Below are positions 27,196-35,685 of a stretch of 64,000 nucleotides of DNA, in pieces (within the stretch, counting starts at the first letter, position 1; the number at the start of each line of letters is the position of its first letter). Under the pieces are notes generated by a model. The model was not told the origin of the DNA and did no database searches. It saw nothing but the letters and a program-made list of their open reading frames with translations. The position numbers and the translations under genes are program-made. This DNA is from Nocardia jiangxiensis NBRC 101359. GTDB lineage: Bacteria; Actinomycetota; Actinomycetes; Mycobacteriales; Mycobacteriaceae. Location of the stretch: positions 372,001-436,000 of the forward strand of contig NZ_BAGB01000047.1 of the NCBI RefSeq assembly GCF_000308615.1. The letters run 5' to 3'.

Positions 27196-28257
27196 TCAGA
27201 AGCCGTGGGTCCGCAACCACCCGTCGAGATCGTCGCGCACCTGCGCCGCTGTGGGTTCCAGGGTCAGGCCGTGGGTGGCGCCGTCGACGATGTCGGTGGT
27301 GACGTCCCTGCTGCCGGTGAACAACCTGCCTTGGAAGCGGGCTCGGTTGACGTCGAATACTCGGTCGTTGGTGCCGGCGAGGAACAGCACCGGGACGTGG
27401 ATTGCGCCGAGGCGGGTGGGGTCGATCAGGGTCGCCTCGGTCAGGGAGATCATGTCACCGCAGGGGTTCACCGCACGCAGGGGAGTTGCGGCAGCCAGGA
27501 CGTTCGGGGGCGACTGGGCCAGGAAATCCTGTTGGAAGGCTTGGACATTCGGGGTCAGGTAGCTGTATCCGGGAGCGCCGGCCGGGGACTTCTGCGCACC
27601 GGCGAGGCAGGTGGATCCCCAGGACAGGGTGCCGACCAGTTGCTCCGGGGTCAGGGCGAGATCGGAGTAGGACAGCACGCCGACGGCGTCCACGTCGTTG
27701 AACGAGTACGCCTCGACCTGGGCGACCGCGCCGCCGAGCGAATGTCCCAGCAGCGCAACGCGCTGGAAGGCCACCGCCCCGCCGTCCGCGGAATAGTTGC
27801 CCGATCGCAGGTCCTGAACGATCTGATGGGCGACGGTCGCCTGGCCGCCCACACAGCTGAGCGTCCCCGGCGGCTGACCGCTCGCACCGTAGCCGAGCCG
27901 ATCGATCGTGACCGACACATGCCCGCGTTCGGCCATCTCCCGCACGTGGTCGTAGCCGGGCACGGCACCGAACCGCCAGAACCACTCCCCCAGCTCGAGT
28001 CCGTGCAGATACAGCGCCGTACTGGTAGCGGTGCGCCCCGCCAGCGCCCGCGCCGGACCGGTGAGATGCCCGTGCACCGTGTAGGTTCGGCCGTCGGTTC
28101 CGCACGGCACCCCCGAGGTGTTCACGTTGCGGACCGAGAACGTGATCGCCCGGTCGACGATGCTCTCTCCGGGCGCCGCGGCAGCCATCGGAACGGCCGG
28201 AACGGCGAGAGACAGCACCGAGATCACGGCGGCCAGGACGAAGCGGGACAAGCGCAT
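27196..28257 (-). CDS. Secreted alpha/beta hydrolase
   Basis: The 353-residue protein has a signal peptide (FVLAAVISVLSLAVPAVPMAAAA) and an alpha/beta hydrolase core. ALYLHGLELGEWFW is the oxyanion segment, GHSLGG carries the nucleophile serine, and VLFLAGTNDRVFDV carries the acid aspartate. A histidine in VDGATHGLTLEP completes the triad. It would be an exported esterase or lipase of unknown substrate. ATG 28257 has AAAGG upstream. The gap 27078-27195 before the convergent gene shows nothing. Confidence 0.88.
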   Translation of the reverse strand: MRLSRFVLAAVISVLSLAVPAVPMAAAAPGESIVDRAITFSVRNVNTSGVPCGTDGRTYTVHGHLTGPARALAGRTATSTALYLHGLELGEWFWRFGAVPGYDHVREMAERGHVSVTIDRLGYGASGQPPGTLSCVGGQATVAHQIVQDLRSGNYSADGGAVAFQRVALLGHSLGGAVAQVEAYSFNDVDAVGVLSYSDLALTPEQLVGTLSWGSTCLAGAQKSPAGAPGYSYLTPNVQAFQQDFLAQSPPNVLAAATPLRAVNPCGDMISLTEATLIDPTRLGAIHVPVLFLAGTNDRVFDVNRARFQGRLFTGSRDVTTDIVDGATHGLTLEPTAAQVRDDLDGWLRTHGF

Positions 28258-28494
28258 GGTTCCGAACCTTTCTGCAACAGTGGCACTTTCGAACGTTGTC
28301 TGGACGATCGAGAAAGCAGCGTGATCCATTCGCTCTTGCTCTGCCGAGCCGCTCGGTGATCCCGGCCGACGGTGCTACGCCGTACCTACAGGCACTTGCA
28401 CTCCAGGCGATCCTACGACCTCGCCGACCCGATCCTGGGCCGGGGCAACTCGTCCGACTGCGAGTCCCGCTCAAGACATCCGCGCAGTTCTCGA

Positions 28495-28905
28495 CTACGC
28501 CCGTACGGGTGCACGGCGCGCGAGGATCTTGCGGTGACAGATGCGCCAGCCTTGCGGTTCCCGGCGGAGCGTGTCCTCGTAGACGACCGTCCCGCTCGTA
28601 CCGTCCGCATTGACCGCCAGCCCCTTGGAGCGCGCCCGCACCCGGTCACCGTCCTGTGCGACCAGAACGATATTGGTGACGTGATGCCCCAGCGGCTGGG
28701 CCGGATCGTCCTGGTTGTCGCGGGACAATTTCCGTAGCGCCGCAATACCGTTGGTCGTGCCGAGCCCGAAGTCCTCCAGGTCCAGCACCACGTCGTCGGA
28801 GAACAGCTCACTCCATCGATCCCAGTCGCGGTCGTCGGCCACGTGCCCGTGCAACGCGATCGTCTCGTGAATCGCGATGCGATCCGCCGCGGTGATGTCC
28901 AACAT
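28495..28905 (-). CDS. SnoaL-like (NTF2 fold) protein
   Basis: The 136-residue protein begins MLDITAADRIAIHETIALHGHVADDRDWDRWSELF and has FSDDVVLDL and PLGHHVTNIVL, the pattern of SnoaL_4-type NTF2 proteins. Enzymes of this fold are hydratases, isomerases or cyclases. It is divergent from a TetR gene that shares its promoter region, and the TetR protein probably represses it. ATG 28905 has GAGAGG at suitable spacing. Confidence 0.82.
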   Translation of the reverse strand: MLDITAADRIAIHETIALHGHVADDRDWDRWSELFSDDVVLDLEDFGLGTTNGIAALRKLSRDNQDDPAQPLGHHVTNIVLVAQDGDRVRARSKGLAVNADGTSGTVVYEDTLRREPQGWRICHRKILARRAPVRA

Positions 28906-28920
28906 TCGAACGCCTCTCAC

Positions 28921-28977
28921 CTAAGTGGGGAACTCCCCGTTTATGCCTCGTTAGACTAACCGGGGAGTTCCCCACTT
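28921..28977. promoter_or_regulatory. Paired 16-bp inverted operators of the TetR/SnoaL divergent promoter
   Basis: AAGTGGGGAACTCCCC (28922-28937) and its exact reverse complement GGGGAGTTCCCCACTT (28961-28976) face each other across 23 bases. Each holds an imperfect GGGGAnnTCCCC palindrome. The pair sits in the only space between the SnoaL and TetR genes. I infer two binding sites for the TetR dimer. Confidence 0.75.
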
Positions 28978-28990
28978 CGCAAGGAGAAAT

Positions 28991-29551
28991 ATGGCCGACC
29001 GCCCACGTCGCGCCGATGCGCGCCGCAACTACGAACTGGTGCTGGCAGCCGCGCGGGAGGTATTCGACGAAGTCGGGGTGAGCGCCCCGCTGGACGAGAT
29101 CGCCCGGCGCGCCGGGGTCGGGAATGCGACGATGTACCGCCACTTCCCCACCCGCCGGGACATGGTCATCGCCGTCTACGCCGAGGAGGTCACCGCGCTG
29201 GGCGAGTTGGGCCGGACCCTGCTCGACGATCCCTCGCCCGCCGACGCGCTGTTCACCTGGCTCCGGGCGTTCATCGCGCACGTATCCACGAAAAGTCAAC
29301 TCCCCCTGGCCATTCCGGACGACGACGCCGGACAGCGATCGGCGCTGTACCGAGATTGGCACGAGACGATGCACACCGCCGCAGCCGATCTGCTGCATCG
29401 GGCACAGCTCGCGGGCGAGATGGACGCCGACCTCGACGTGGCCGACCTGCTCGCCGCGGCCAACGGAATCGGACGCGCCGCGGCCGACGCCCCCCAGATC
29501 GACCGGTTGCTGGCCATCGTCCGCGCCGGGGTCACACGCGGCACCGAGTGA
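28991..29551 (+). CDS. TetR/AcrR-family transcriptional repressor
   Basis: The 186-residue protein has an N-terminal helix-turn-helix: DARRNYELVLAAAREVFDEVG then LDEIARRAGVGNATMYRHFPTRRDMV. The C-terminal ligand domain has no named likeness beyond the common actinobacterial TetR group (LLAAANGIGRAAAD). The protein probably binds the two GGGGAnnTCCCC sites just upstream and controls itself and the divergent SnoaL gene. ATG 28991 has CAAGGAGA upstream. Confidence 0.9.
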   Translation: MADRPRRADARRNYELVLAAAREVFDEVGVSAPLDEIARRAGVGNATMYRHFPTRRDMVIAVYAEEVTALGELGRTLLDDPSPADALFTWLRAFIAHVSTKSQLPLAIPDDDAGQRSALYRDWHETMHTAAADLLHRAQLAGEMDADLDVADLLAAANGIGRAAADAPQIDRLLAIVRAGVTRGTE

Positions 29552-29559
29552 GCGGCCGA

Positions 29560-29882
29560 AGGAGACGGAAATGGTCCGGCGGCTGGTGAACACGATGGGA
29601 GGTAGGACGGGCGACACCAGCCCCATCGTGCACAGGCTGTGCCCGTCCACGGCGGCGAGCACCGTCTGGGCGCCGGTCTCCCGGTCGATGCGGACGAGCC
29701 GCAGGTCGTCGGAGTTCGTCGACCCCGCGCACCCACACGTTCGTCCGGCCGTATTCCGGTGCCAGATAGGCGATCCGCGTCCCGTCCGGTGAGATCGACG
29801 CCCCGGAGAACTCCGGATCCGCGACGAACTGCTCGACGTCGATCGACTCGGGCAGGGACTCTCGCTCGGACACCTCGGTCAT
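29560..29882 (-). pseudogene. N-terminal fragment of an S9 prolyl oligopeptidase-family gene
   Basis: From ATG 29882 the frame reads MTEVSERESLPESIDVEQFVADPEFSGASISPDGTRIAYLAPEYG, the first beta-propeller blade of an S9 peptidase. A frameshift near 29714 moves the likeness to another frame (DDLRLVRIDRETGAQTVLAAVDG). The sequence is then lost before the catalytic domain. The remaining 29883-30443 region shows no clear gene, only short decayed readings. It is dead gene debris. Confidence 0.65.
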
Positions 29883-30443
29883 CCGAGCTCCTATCAGAGG
29901 CGGGACGGTGCGCTCGGTGGAGCGCACGGGCGACGCGTTCTCGCCGCACGACTCCGAGGCAACACCATGCCGTTGCGGCACAGTCAACTCACGGACCGCG
30001 GCAGGAGCCACGAGCTCGACCTCGTGCAACCCCCGCGGCTCTTGCTCAGCTCGGAGTCCCGGACGCCGCGCAATACACGTCCCGCTCGGGCATCGTGCCG
30101 TCGACCAGATATAACTCGTGGTGACGAGGGCGCCGCCGTGTCTGTCGGCGGATTGCCCTCGGGCGCAACCTCTTTGGCGTCGAGCAAACGACCGCCAAGC
30201 CTGTGCCATCCGACCGTACGACACCTTGCTGTAGAGCCCCACGAAGCTGTTCAACCGGAACAGGGCACCATCCACTCCATCGGGATGGACACCCGCGGGA
30301 TCGCAGTTGGTCTTACCGGCAACCACTGCACACCGTGTTCCAGGGGCAGGGTCGAGGCAGAGAACAGCCGCGAGATCAGCGAGTCGGGGTCAGGTACACG
30401 ACGCCGTCCACATGGGCCGGCGCACATGACTTGCGGCGCACAG
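29883..30443. other. Gene-free stretch, probable debris
   Basis: About 560 bp between the peptidase relic and the ACAD gene contains short open readings on both strands but none with family likeness or a ribosome site. I see no hairpin terminator or operator of the GAGAAT type here. Confidence 0.5.
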
Positions 30444-31595
30444 TCAGCGCAGGCCCAGATCCTTCGCGACGATGGTCTTCATGACTTCGCTGGTCCCGGC
30501 GTAGATGCGCGCCACGCGGGCGTCGGCGTACAGCCGCGCGATCGGGTATTCGAGCATGTAGCCGTAGCCGCCGAACAGTTGCAGGCAGCGGTCCACCACG
30601 CGGGCTTGAACTTCGGTGCAGAACAGTTTGGTTCGGGCGGCGTCGGCGCCGGACAACTCGCCCTCGACCAGATCCAGCACGGCTCGATCGATCATCGTCT
30701 GTGCCGCCTCGACCTCCGCCGACATGGCGGCGAGTTCGAACTTGGTGTTCTGGTACGAGGCGACCGGCTGGCCGAATGCCTTGCGCTCCTTCACATATTC
30801 GCTCGTCGCGGCGATCGCCGAACGCGCCTGGGCGACCGAGCCGACCGCAACGGTGATCCGCTCCTGCGCCAGATTGTGACCGAGGTAGCCGAACGCCTCG
30901 CCCTCCTCGCCGAGCCGATTCGACTGCGGCACAAGGACATCCTCGAACGAGAGTTCCACGGTGTCCTGCACCTTGCAGCCCAGCTTGTCCAGGATGCGGC
31001 CCTTGGTGAATCCGGGACGGCCGCTCTCCACCACGATCAGGCTCAGGCCCGCGCGGCGGTTGTCCGGATCGGTGTCGGTGCGGGCGACCACGATCACCAG
31101 ATCGGCGAGCAGGCCGCCGGTGATGAAGGTCTTCGCGCCGTTGATGACGTAGTCCTCGCCGTCACGCACCGCGGTGGTGCGGATACCCGCCAGGTCCGAG
31201 CCGGTGCCGGGCTCGGTCATCGCGACCGCGGTGAGCAACGTGCCGTTCGCCAGTCCGGGGAACCACCGGCGGCGCTGCTCCTCGTTCGCGTACTCCAGGA
31301 AGTACGGCAGGATCACATCGATCTGGGTGCGCACGGTGCTGAGGGTGACCAGCGCCCGATACGCCTCCTCCTGCAGGACCGCGTTGAACCGGTAGTCCCG
31401 CACTCCCCCGCCGCCGTACTCCTCCGGGATCGCGGTGCCCAGCAGCCCGAGTTCGCCCATCCGCTCGAAGATTTCGCGCGGCATGCGACCCGCGCGCTCC
31501 CAGTCCGGATAGTGCGGGACCACTTCCTTATCGATGAAATTCCTTGCCAGCTCCCGGAATGCCTCGTGATCGGCGGTGTAGAGGGTACGGCGCAC
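30444..31595 (-). CDS. Acyl-CoA dehydrogenase (LCAD/IVD-like)
   Basis: The 383-residue enzyme has TEPGTGSDLAGI, VINGAKTFITGG, RKAFGQPVASYQNTKF for FAD binding and FGGYGYMLEYPIARLYADARV near the end. The last motif reads IYAGTSE, without the glutamate of medium-chain enzymes. A glutamate in AQERITVAVGSVAQAR suits the LCAD/isovaleryl-CoA dehydrogenase position. It would introduce a 2,3-double bond in an acyl-CoA. It is the last gene of a six-gene minus-strand operon and starts at GTG. Confidence 0.93.
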   Translation of the reverse strand: MRRTLYTADHEAFRELARNFIDKEVVPHYPDWERAGRMPREIFERMGELGLLGTAIPEEYGGGGVRDYRFNAVLQEEAYRALVTLSTVRTQIDVILPYFLEYANEEQRRRWFPGLANGTLLTAVAMTEPGTGSDLAGIRTTAVRDGEDYVINGAKTFITGGLLADLVIVVARTDTDPDNRRAGLSLIVVESGRPGFTKGRILDKLGCKVQDTVELSFEDVLVPQSNRLGEEGEAFGYLGHNLAQERITVAVGSVAQARSAIAATSEYVKERKAFGQPVASYQNTKFELAAMSAEVEAAQTMIDRAVLDLVEGELSGADAARTKLFCTEVQARVVDRCLQLFGGYGYMLEYPIARLYADARVARIYAGTSEVMKTIVAKDLGLR

Positions 31596-31605
31596 GACGG
31601 CTCCT

Positions 31606-32751
31606 TCAGGAAACTAGTTCGACGATGGTGGCGTTGGCGGTTCCGCCGCCCTCGCACATGGTCTGCAGGCCGTAGCGAATTCCGTTGTCGCGCATGTGAT
31701 GAATCATGCGCGTCATCAGCACGGCACCCGACCCGCCGAGCGGATGTCCCAGCGCGATGGCGCCGCCGAGCGGATTCATCGCGGCCGGATCGGCGCCGGT
31801 CTCGGCGAGCCAGGCCAGCGGGACCGGGGCGAACGCCTCGTTCACCTCGAACACACCGATATCCGCGACGCCGATTCCTGCCTTGCGCAACACTTTCGCC
31901 GTCGCGGGGATGGGGCCGGTCAGCATGAGCACCGGATCGGCTCCGGTCACCGCACCCGCCCGATACCGCACCAGCGGGGTCAGTCCGAGTTCGCGGGCCC
32001 GTTCGGCGGTCGTCACCAACAGCGCCGCAGCGCCGTCGGAGATCTGCGAGGAGCTGCCCGCGTGGATCACGCCGTCGTCCTGGAACGCGGGCTTCAAACC
32101 CGCGAGCTTCTCGACGGTCGTGCCGCGGCGAATGCCCTCATCGGCGGTGACCTTCCCGGAATCCGTTGTGACCGGGACGATCTGTTCCTCGAAGGCACCC
32201 CGGTCCTGAGCAGCGGCCGCCCGCTCGTGCGAATGTGCCGAGTACTCGTCCAGGCGGGTGCGGGTGAAACCCCACTTCTGCGCGATCAATTCGGCCGAGA
32301 TGCCCTGGTTGAACGAGAAATCCTCGTACCGCGCAAGCACTTTCGGCCCGTACGGCATACCGGTGGCGCGTGCCGACCCCAGCGGGACCCGGCTCATCAC
32401 CTCGACACCACCGGCGACGACGACATCCTGCTGTCCGGAAGCGACGGCCTGCGCGGCGAAATCCAGCGCCTGCTGACTCGATCCGCAGGCCCGGTTGATC
32501 GTCGTCCCCGGAATCGTCTCCGGCCAGCCCGCGGCCAGCACCGCGTACCGGCCGATATTGCTCGACTGATCACCCACCTGGGATACGCAACCCCAGATCA
32601 CGTCGTCCACGACGGCCGGATCGATGCCGGTGCGCTGTACCAGCTCGTTCAGCACGACCGCCGACAGGTCCGCGGCGTGCATCTCCGACAGGCCGCCGTT
32701 CCGTTTGCCGACCGGGGTCCGCACGGCCCCGGCGATGACTACCTCACACAT
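31606..32751 (-). CDS. Thiolase (acetyl-CoA C-acyltransferase)
   Basis: The 381-residue thiolase has Cys89 in NRACGSSQQ as the acyl-carrying cysteine. It has GHPLGGSGA for the general-base histidine and TMCEGGG for the second cysteine. It cleaves a 3-oxoacyl-CoA with CoA to give acetyl- or propionyl-CoA and a shorter thioester. ATG 32751 gives MCEVVIAGAVRTPVGK, the usual thiolase start, and overlaps the crotonase stop by 8 bp. It closes the beta-oxidation order ACAD, SDR, CoA-transferase, crotonase, thiolase. Confidence 0.95.
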   Translation of the reverse strand: MCEVVIAGAVRTPVGKRNGGLSEMHAADLSAVVLNELVQRTGIDPAVVDDVIWGCVSQVGDQSSNIGRYAVLAAGWPETIPGTTINRACGSSQQALDFAAQAVASGQQDVVVAGGVEVMSRVPLGSARATGMPYGPKVLARYEDFSFNQGISAELIAQKWGFTRTRLDEYSAHSHERAAAAQDRGAFEEQIVPVTTDSGKVTADEGIRRGTTVEKLAGLKPAFQDDGVIHAGSSSQISDGAAALLVTTAERARELGLTPLVRYRAGAVTGADPVLMLTGPIPATAKVLRKAGIGVADIGVFEVNEAFAPVPLAWLAETGADPAAMNPLGGAIALGHPLGGSGAVLMTRMIHHMRDNGIRYGLQTMCEGGGTANATIVELVS

Positions 32752-33583
32752 CTGCTCCCCTGGTGTTCTCGGAGTCGTCGCGGCCGCGCATCGTGGGTCG
32801 GTGCACGGTCCAGCGACCGGTGAATTGCGCTTCGCGTTTCTCGGCGAAGGCGGCGAACGCCTCGGGGGCGTCCGCGGTGGCGAAATTGAGTCCCTGCGCG
32901 GCGGCCTCACCGGCCAGCGCCTCACGCAGTGTCCGACCGGCGCCCGCATTGAGCAGCGCCTTGGTCTGTGCCAACGCGATCGGCGGGCCCGAGGCCAGGC
33001 GCGCGGCGAGATCGCTGACGTACGTGTCGATCTCGTCGTCTGGCACCACCCACGTCACCAGGCCCAGTTCCCGGGCGTGGGCCGCATCGATGGTCTCGGC
33101 CAGCAGTGCCAGGCGCTTGGCCTGTTGCAGGCCGACCAGTTTCGGCAGCAGCCAGGAACCACCCAGATCCAGCGACAGCCCGCGTTGGGCGAAGATCTGC
33201 GAGAACCTGGCCTGCGGCGATGCGACCACCAGATCGCAGCCCAGGGCCAGATTCCAGCCCGCGCCGACCGCGACCCCGCGCACCTTGGCGACCGTCGGCA
33301 CGGGCAGTTCGTGCAGCAGCAGCGCGACGTCGGTGAGCTCACGCATGCGATACACCGGATGGCTGTTGTCGGGGGCGGAAATGTCCGCACCGGAACAGAA
33401 CGCTCCGCCCGCACCGGTGATCACCACCGCTCGCACCGAACGATCGGTCGCGCTGTGCCGCAACGCATCCGCGAGGGTCAGCCACAGCTCGTGATCGATG
33501 GCGTTCTTGCGGCGGGGGCGGTTCAGCGTCAAGGTCCGCACGCCTGCTGTGTCATCGGTCAGCAGGACAGGTTCGCCGGGCAT
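32744..33583 (-). CDS. Enoyl-CoA hydratase/isomerase (crotonase) family
   Basis: The protein of about 279 residues has NRPRRKNAID, AFCSGADIS for the first oxyanion strand and VAVGAGWNLALGCDLVVA for the second. The positions of the two hydratase glutamates read GAGWN and SLDLGG, so neither is kept and the reaction may be isomerisation, ring-opening hydrolysis or dehalogenation-like. ATG 33583 has a strong GGGAGGTG ribosome site; ATG 33610, which overlaps the CoA-transferase stop, is an alternative. It belongs to the minus-strand beta-oxidation operon. Confidence 0.9.
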   Translation of the reverse strand: MPGEPVLLTDDTAGVRTLTLNRPRRKNAIDHELWLTLADALRHSATDRSVRAVVITGAGGAFCSGADISAPDNSHPVYRMRELTDVALLLHELPVPTVAKVRGVAVGAGWNLALGCDLVVASPQARFSQIFAQRGLSLDLGGSWLLPKLVGLQQAKRLALLAETIDAAHARELGLVTWVVPDDEIDTYVSDLAARLASGPPIALAQTKALLNAGAGRTLREALAGEAAAQGLNFATADAPEAFAAFAEKREAQFTGRWTVHRPTMRGRDDSENTRGADV

Positions 33584-33606
33584 CACACCTCCCGCCCGCA
33601 CCGCCG

Positions 33607-34842
33607 TCATGTCGTCTCCAGAGGCGGCTCGTACCGTGCACCGACTGCGCCGCTCCCGCGCAAACCGGCGATTTCCGCTGCACTGCAACCAAGTTCGGCG
33701 AGCAGGCTGTCGGTATGTTCGCCCAGCCCCGGCACCGGCCCCATCGGGGGTTCGAAGCCGTCGATCACCGCCGGAGGAAGTACCGCGACGATGCGGCCGC
33801 CCGGAGTGTCGATGGTGCGCAGACGGTGACGGTCCACCAACTGCGGATGGTTGATCACCTCGGTCGGTCGGTTGTAGCGCGAGTTGCCGATACCGGCGGC
33901 GTCGGCGACCTTCTGAACGTGCGCCAGATCGTGTGCGGCGCACCAGGTTCCGATTGCAACATCCAGTTCGCCGCGATTCTCGCAGCGACCGGTATTGCTC
34001 GCGAAACGGGCGTCGTCGGCCAGATCGGGCCGCCCCAGCAGGTCCCGGGACAGGCGCTGCCACTCCCGGTCGTTCGTGGTACCCAGGACGACGGTCTGAT
34101 CATCGGCGGTGCGATAGGCCCCGTAGGGAGCCACGGCCGGAGAACTCATCCCCAGCGGCACGAGATCCACGCCGGAATACCGCGCGTAGTTGAGGTGGTA
34201 CCCCATCATCTCGGCCATCATGTCGAACAGACTCACCGCGATATTCGTCCCCGGACCGGGCCCGTTGCGCAACCGGCCGCACAGGGTCGCCAGAATCGAC
34301 AGTGCCGCATACAGTCCCGTCGTCACATCCGCCATCGGCGGACCGGGTTTGGCGGGCCCCTCGGCCGTGCCGGTCACCGCGCACACCCCGGACTCGGCCT
34401 GCACCAGCAGGTCGTAGGCACGCTTGTGGGACAGCGGCCCGCCGGCACCGAATCCGTCGATCTCCACCGCGATCAGATCCGGATGCCGCGCCGAAACGTC
34501 CGCCGGGGCCAGGCCCAGCCGCGCGGTCGCCCCGGGCGCCAGATTCGACACCAGCACATCGGCCCGATCCAGCAGCCGGTGCAGAAGTTCTACGCCCGCA
34601 TCGGATTTCAGGTCGAGGGTCACCGATTCCTTACCCCGGTTGCACCAGACGAAATGCGCGGCCTGCCCGTGCACCACATCGTCGTAGTAGCGGGCGAAGT
34701 CACCGCCCGCCGGATTCTCGACCTTGATCACCCGGGCCCCGAAATCGGCCAGGGCGCGCGTGCACATCGGCGCGGACACCGCCTGTTCCAGTGCGACGAC
34801 GGTGATTCCGGCCAGCGGACCGGCTGTCGGATCCTGCATCAC
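33607..34842 (-). CDS. CaiB/BaiF-family (class III) CoA-transferase
   Basis: The 411-residue enzyme has ALEQAVSAPMCTRALADFGARVIKVE at the N-terminus. CNRGKESVTLDLKS is also typical. The aspartate in PPMADVTTGLYAAL is at the position of the acyl-carrying residue. It moves CoA between acyl groups to activate an acid without ATP. Its start overlaps the SDR stop (ATGA, 34839-34842). A second family member is at 57238. Confidence 0.93.
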   Translation of the reverse strand: MMQDPTAGPLAGITVVALEQAVSAPMCTRALADFGARVIKVENPAGGDFARYYDDVVHGQAAHFVWCNRGKESVTLDLKSDAGVELLHRLLDRADVLVSNLAPGATARLGLAPADVSARHPDLIAVEIDGFGAGGPLSHKRAYDLLVQAESGVCAVTGTAEGPAKPGPPMADVTTGLYAALSILATLCGRLRNGPGPGTNIAVSLFDMMAEMMGYHLNYARYSGVDLVPLGMSSPAVAPYGAYRTADDQTVVLGTTNDREWQRLSRDLLGRPDLADDARFASNTGRCENRGELDVAIGTWCAAHDLAHVQKVADAAGIGNSRYNRPTEVINHPQLVDRHRLRTIDTPGGRIVAVLPPAVIDGFEPPMGPVPGLGEHTDSLLAELGCSAAEIAGLRGSGAVGARYEPPLETT

Positions 34843-35606
34843 ATCACCATGCCGCCGTCCACCGGCAGCACCTGGCCGGTGATGAAGGAGGCGGCATCGG
34901 TGGCCAGGAAGACGAACGCGCCCGCGATCTCCTGCGGATCGGCCCAGCGCCGCAACGGAATCCGGTTCAACATCTGCTTGGCGAACTTCTCGTCGGTGCG
35001 GATGGTCTCGGTCATCGGCGTGGCCGCCAGCGGCGCGAGCGCATTCACCAGGACGTTCTTGCGGGCCAGTTCGCGGGCCAGGGATTTGGTCATGCCGATG
35101 ATGGCGGCCTTGGCGGCGGAGTAGTTCACCTGTCCCAGGGTGCCGACGATACCGGCGGAGGAGGTGACGTTGATGATCCGCCCGGTGCCGTCGGTCGGCA
35201 GATAGGGCAGCGCTGCCTGCGCGCAGTTGAAGGTGCCCATGGTGTGGATCTCCAGCAGCCGACGCACCGAGTCCGCGGTGATATCGGCGAACATGTGCGG
35301 ATCGGTGACACCGGCGTTGTTCACCACGATGTGCAGTGTGCCCCCGGCCAATTCGGCCGCGCGGGCGGCAGCGGCATCAGCGGCCTCGCGATCGGACACG
35401 TCCAGGGCGAAACCTGCTGCGGTGCCGCCATTTCCGACGATCTTCTCCGCAACCGCCGCGGCCGCATCGCCGTTCACATCGGTGACCAGCACCGCCGCCC
35501 CCTGGGCCGCCAGGGCCTGGGCGACCGCGGAGCCGATGCCCCCGGCCGCGCCGGTGACCAGCGCCGAGCGGCCGGTCAGATCGAACAGGGTATTGGTATC
35601 TGGCAT
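34839..35606 (-). CDS. SDR-family oxidoreductase
   Basis: This is a 255-residue classical SDR with VTGAAGGIGSA, VNNAG, TSSAG and YSAAK, ending FITGQVLPVDGG. As part of an ACAD-SDR-CoA-transferase-crotonase-thiolase operon it could be the 3-hydroxyacyl-CoA dehydrogenase of the cycle or an alcohol dehydrogenase at the entry of the pathway. It lies 79 bp downstream of the ACAD gene. Confidence 0.9.
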   Translation of the reverse strand: MPDTNTLFDLTGRSALVTGAAGGIGSAVAQALAAQGAAVLVTDVNGDAAAAVAEKIVGNGGTAAGFALDVSDREAADAAAARAAELAGGTLHIVVNNAGVTDPHMFADITADSVRRLLEIHTMGTFNCAQAALPYLPTDGTGRIINVTSSAGIVGTLGQVNYSAAKAAIIGMTKSLARELARKNVLVNALAPLAATPMTETIRTDEKFAKQMLNRIPLRRWADPQEIAGAFVFLATDAASFITGQVLPVDGGMVM

Positions 35607-35685
35607 CGGTGAGCTCCTGGTGTCTCGTGATTGTCGGTGATTCCGTGTTCCGGGCGATCTCTGCTCACGCGGAATGTCTTGCAGC

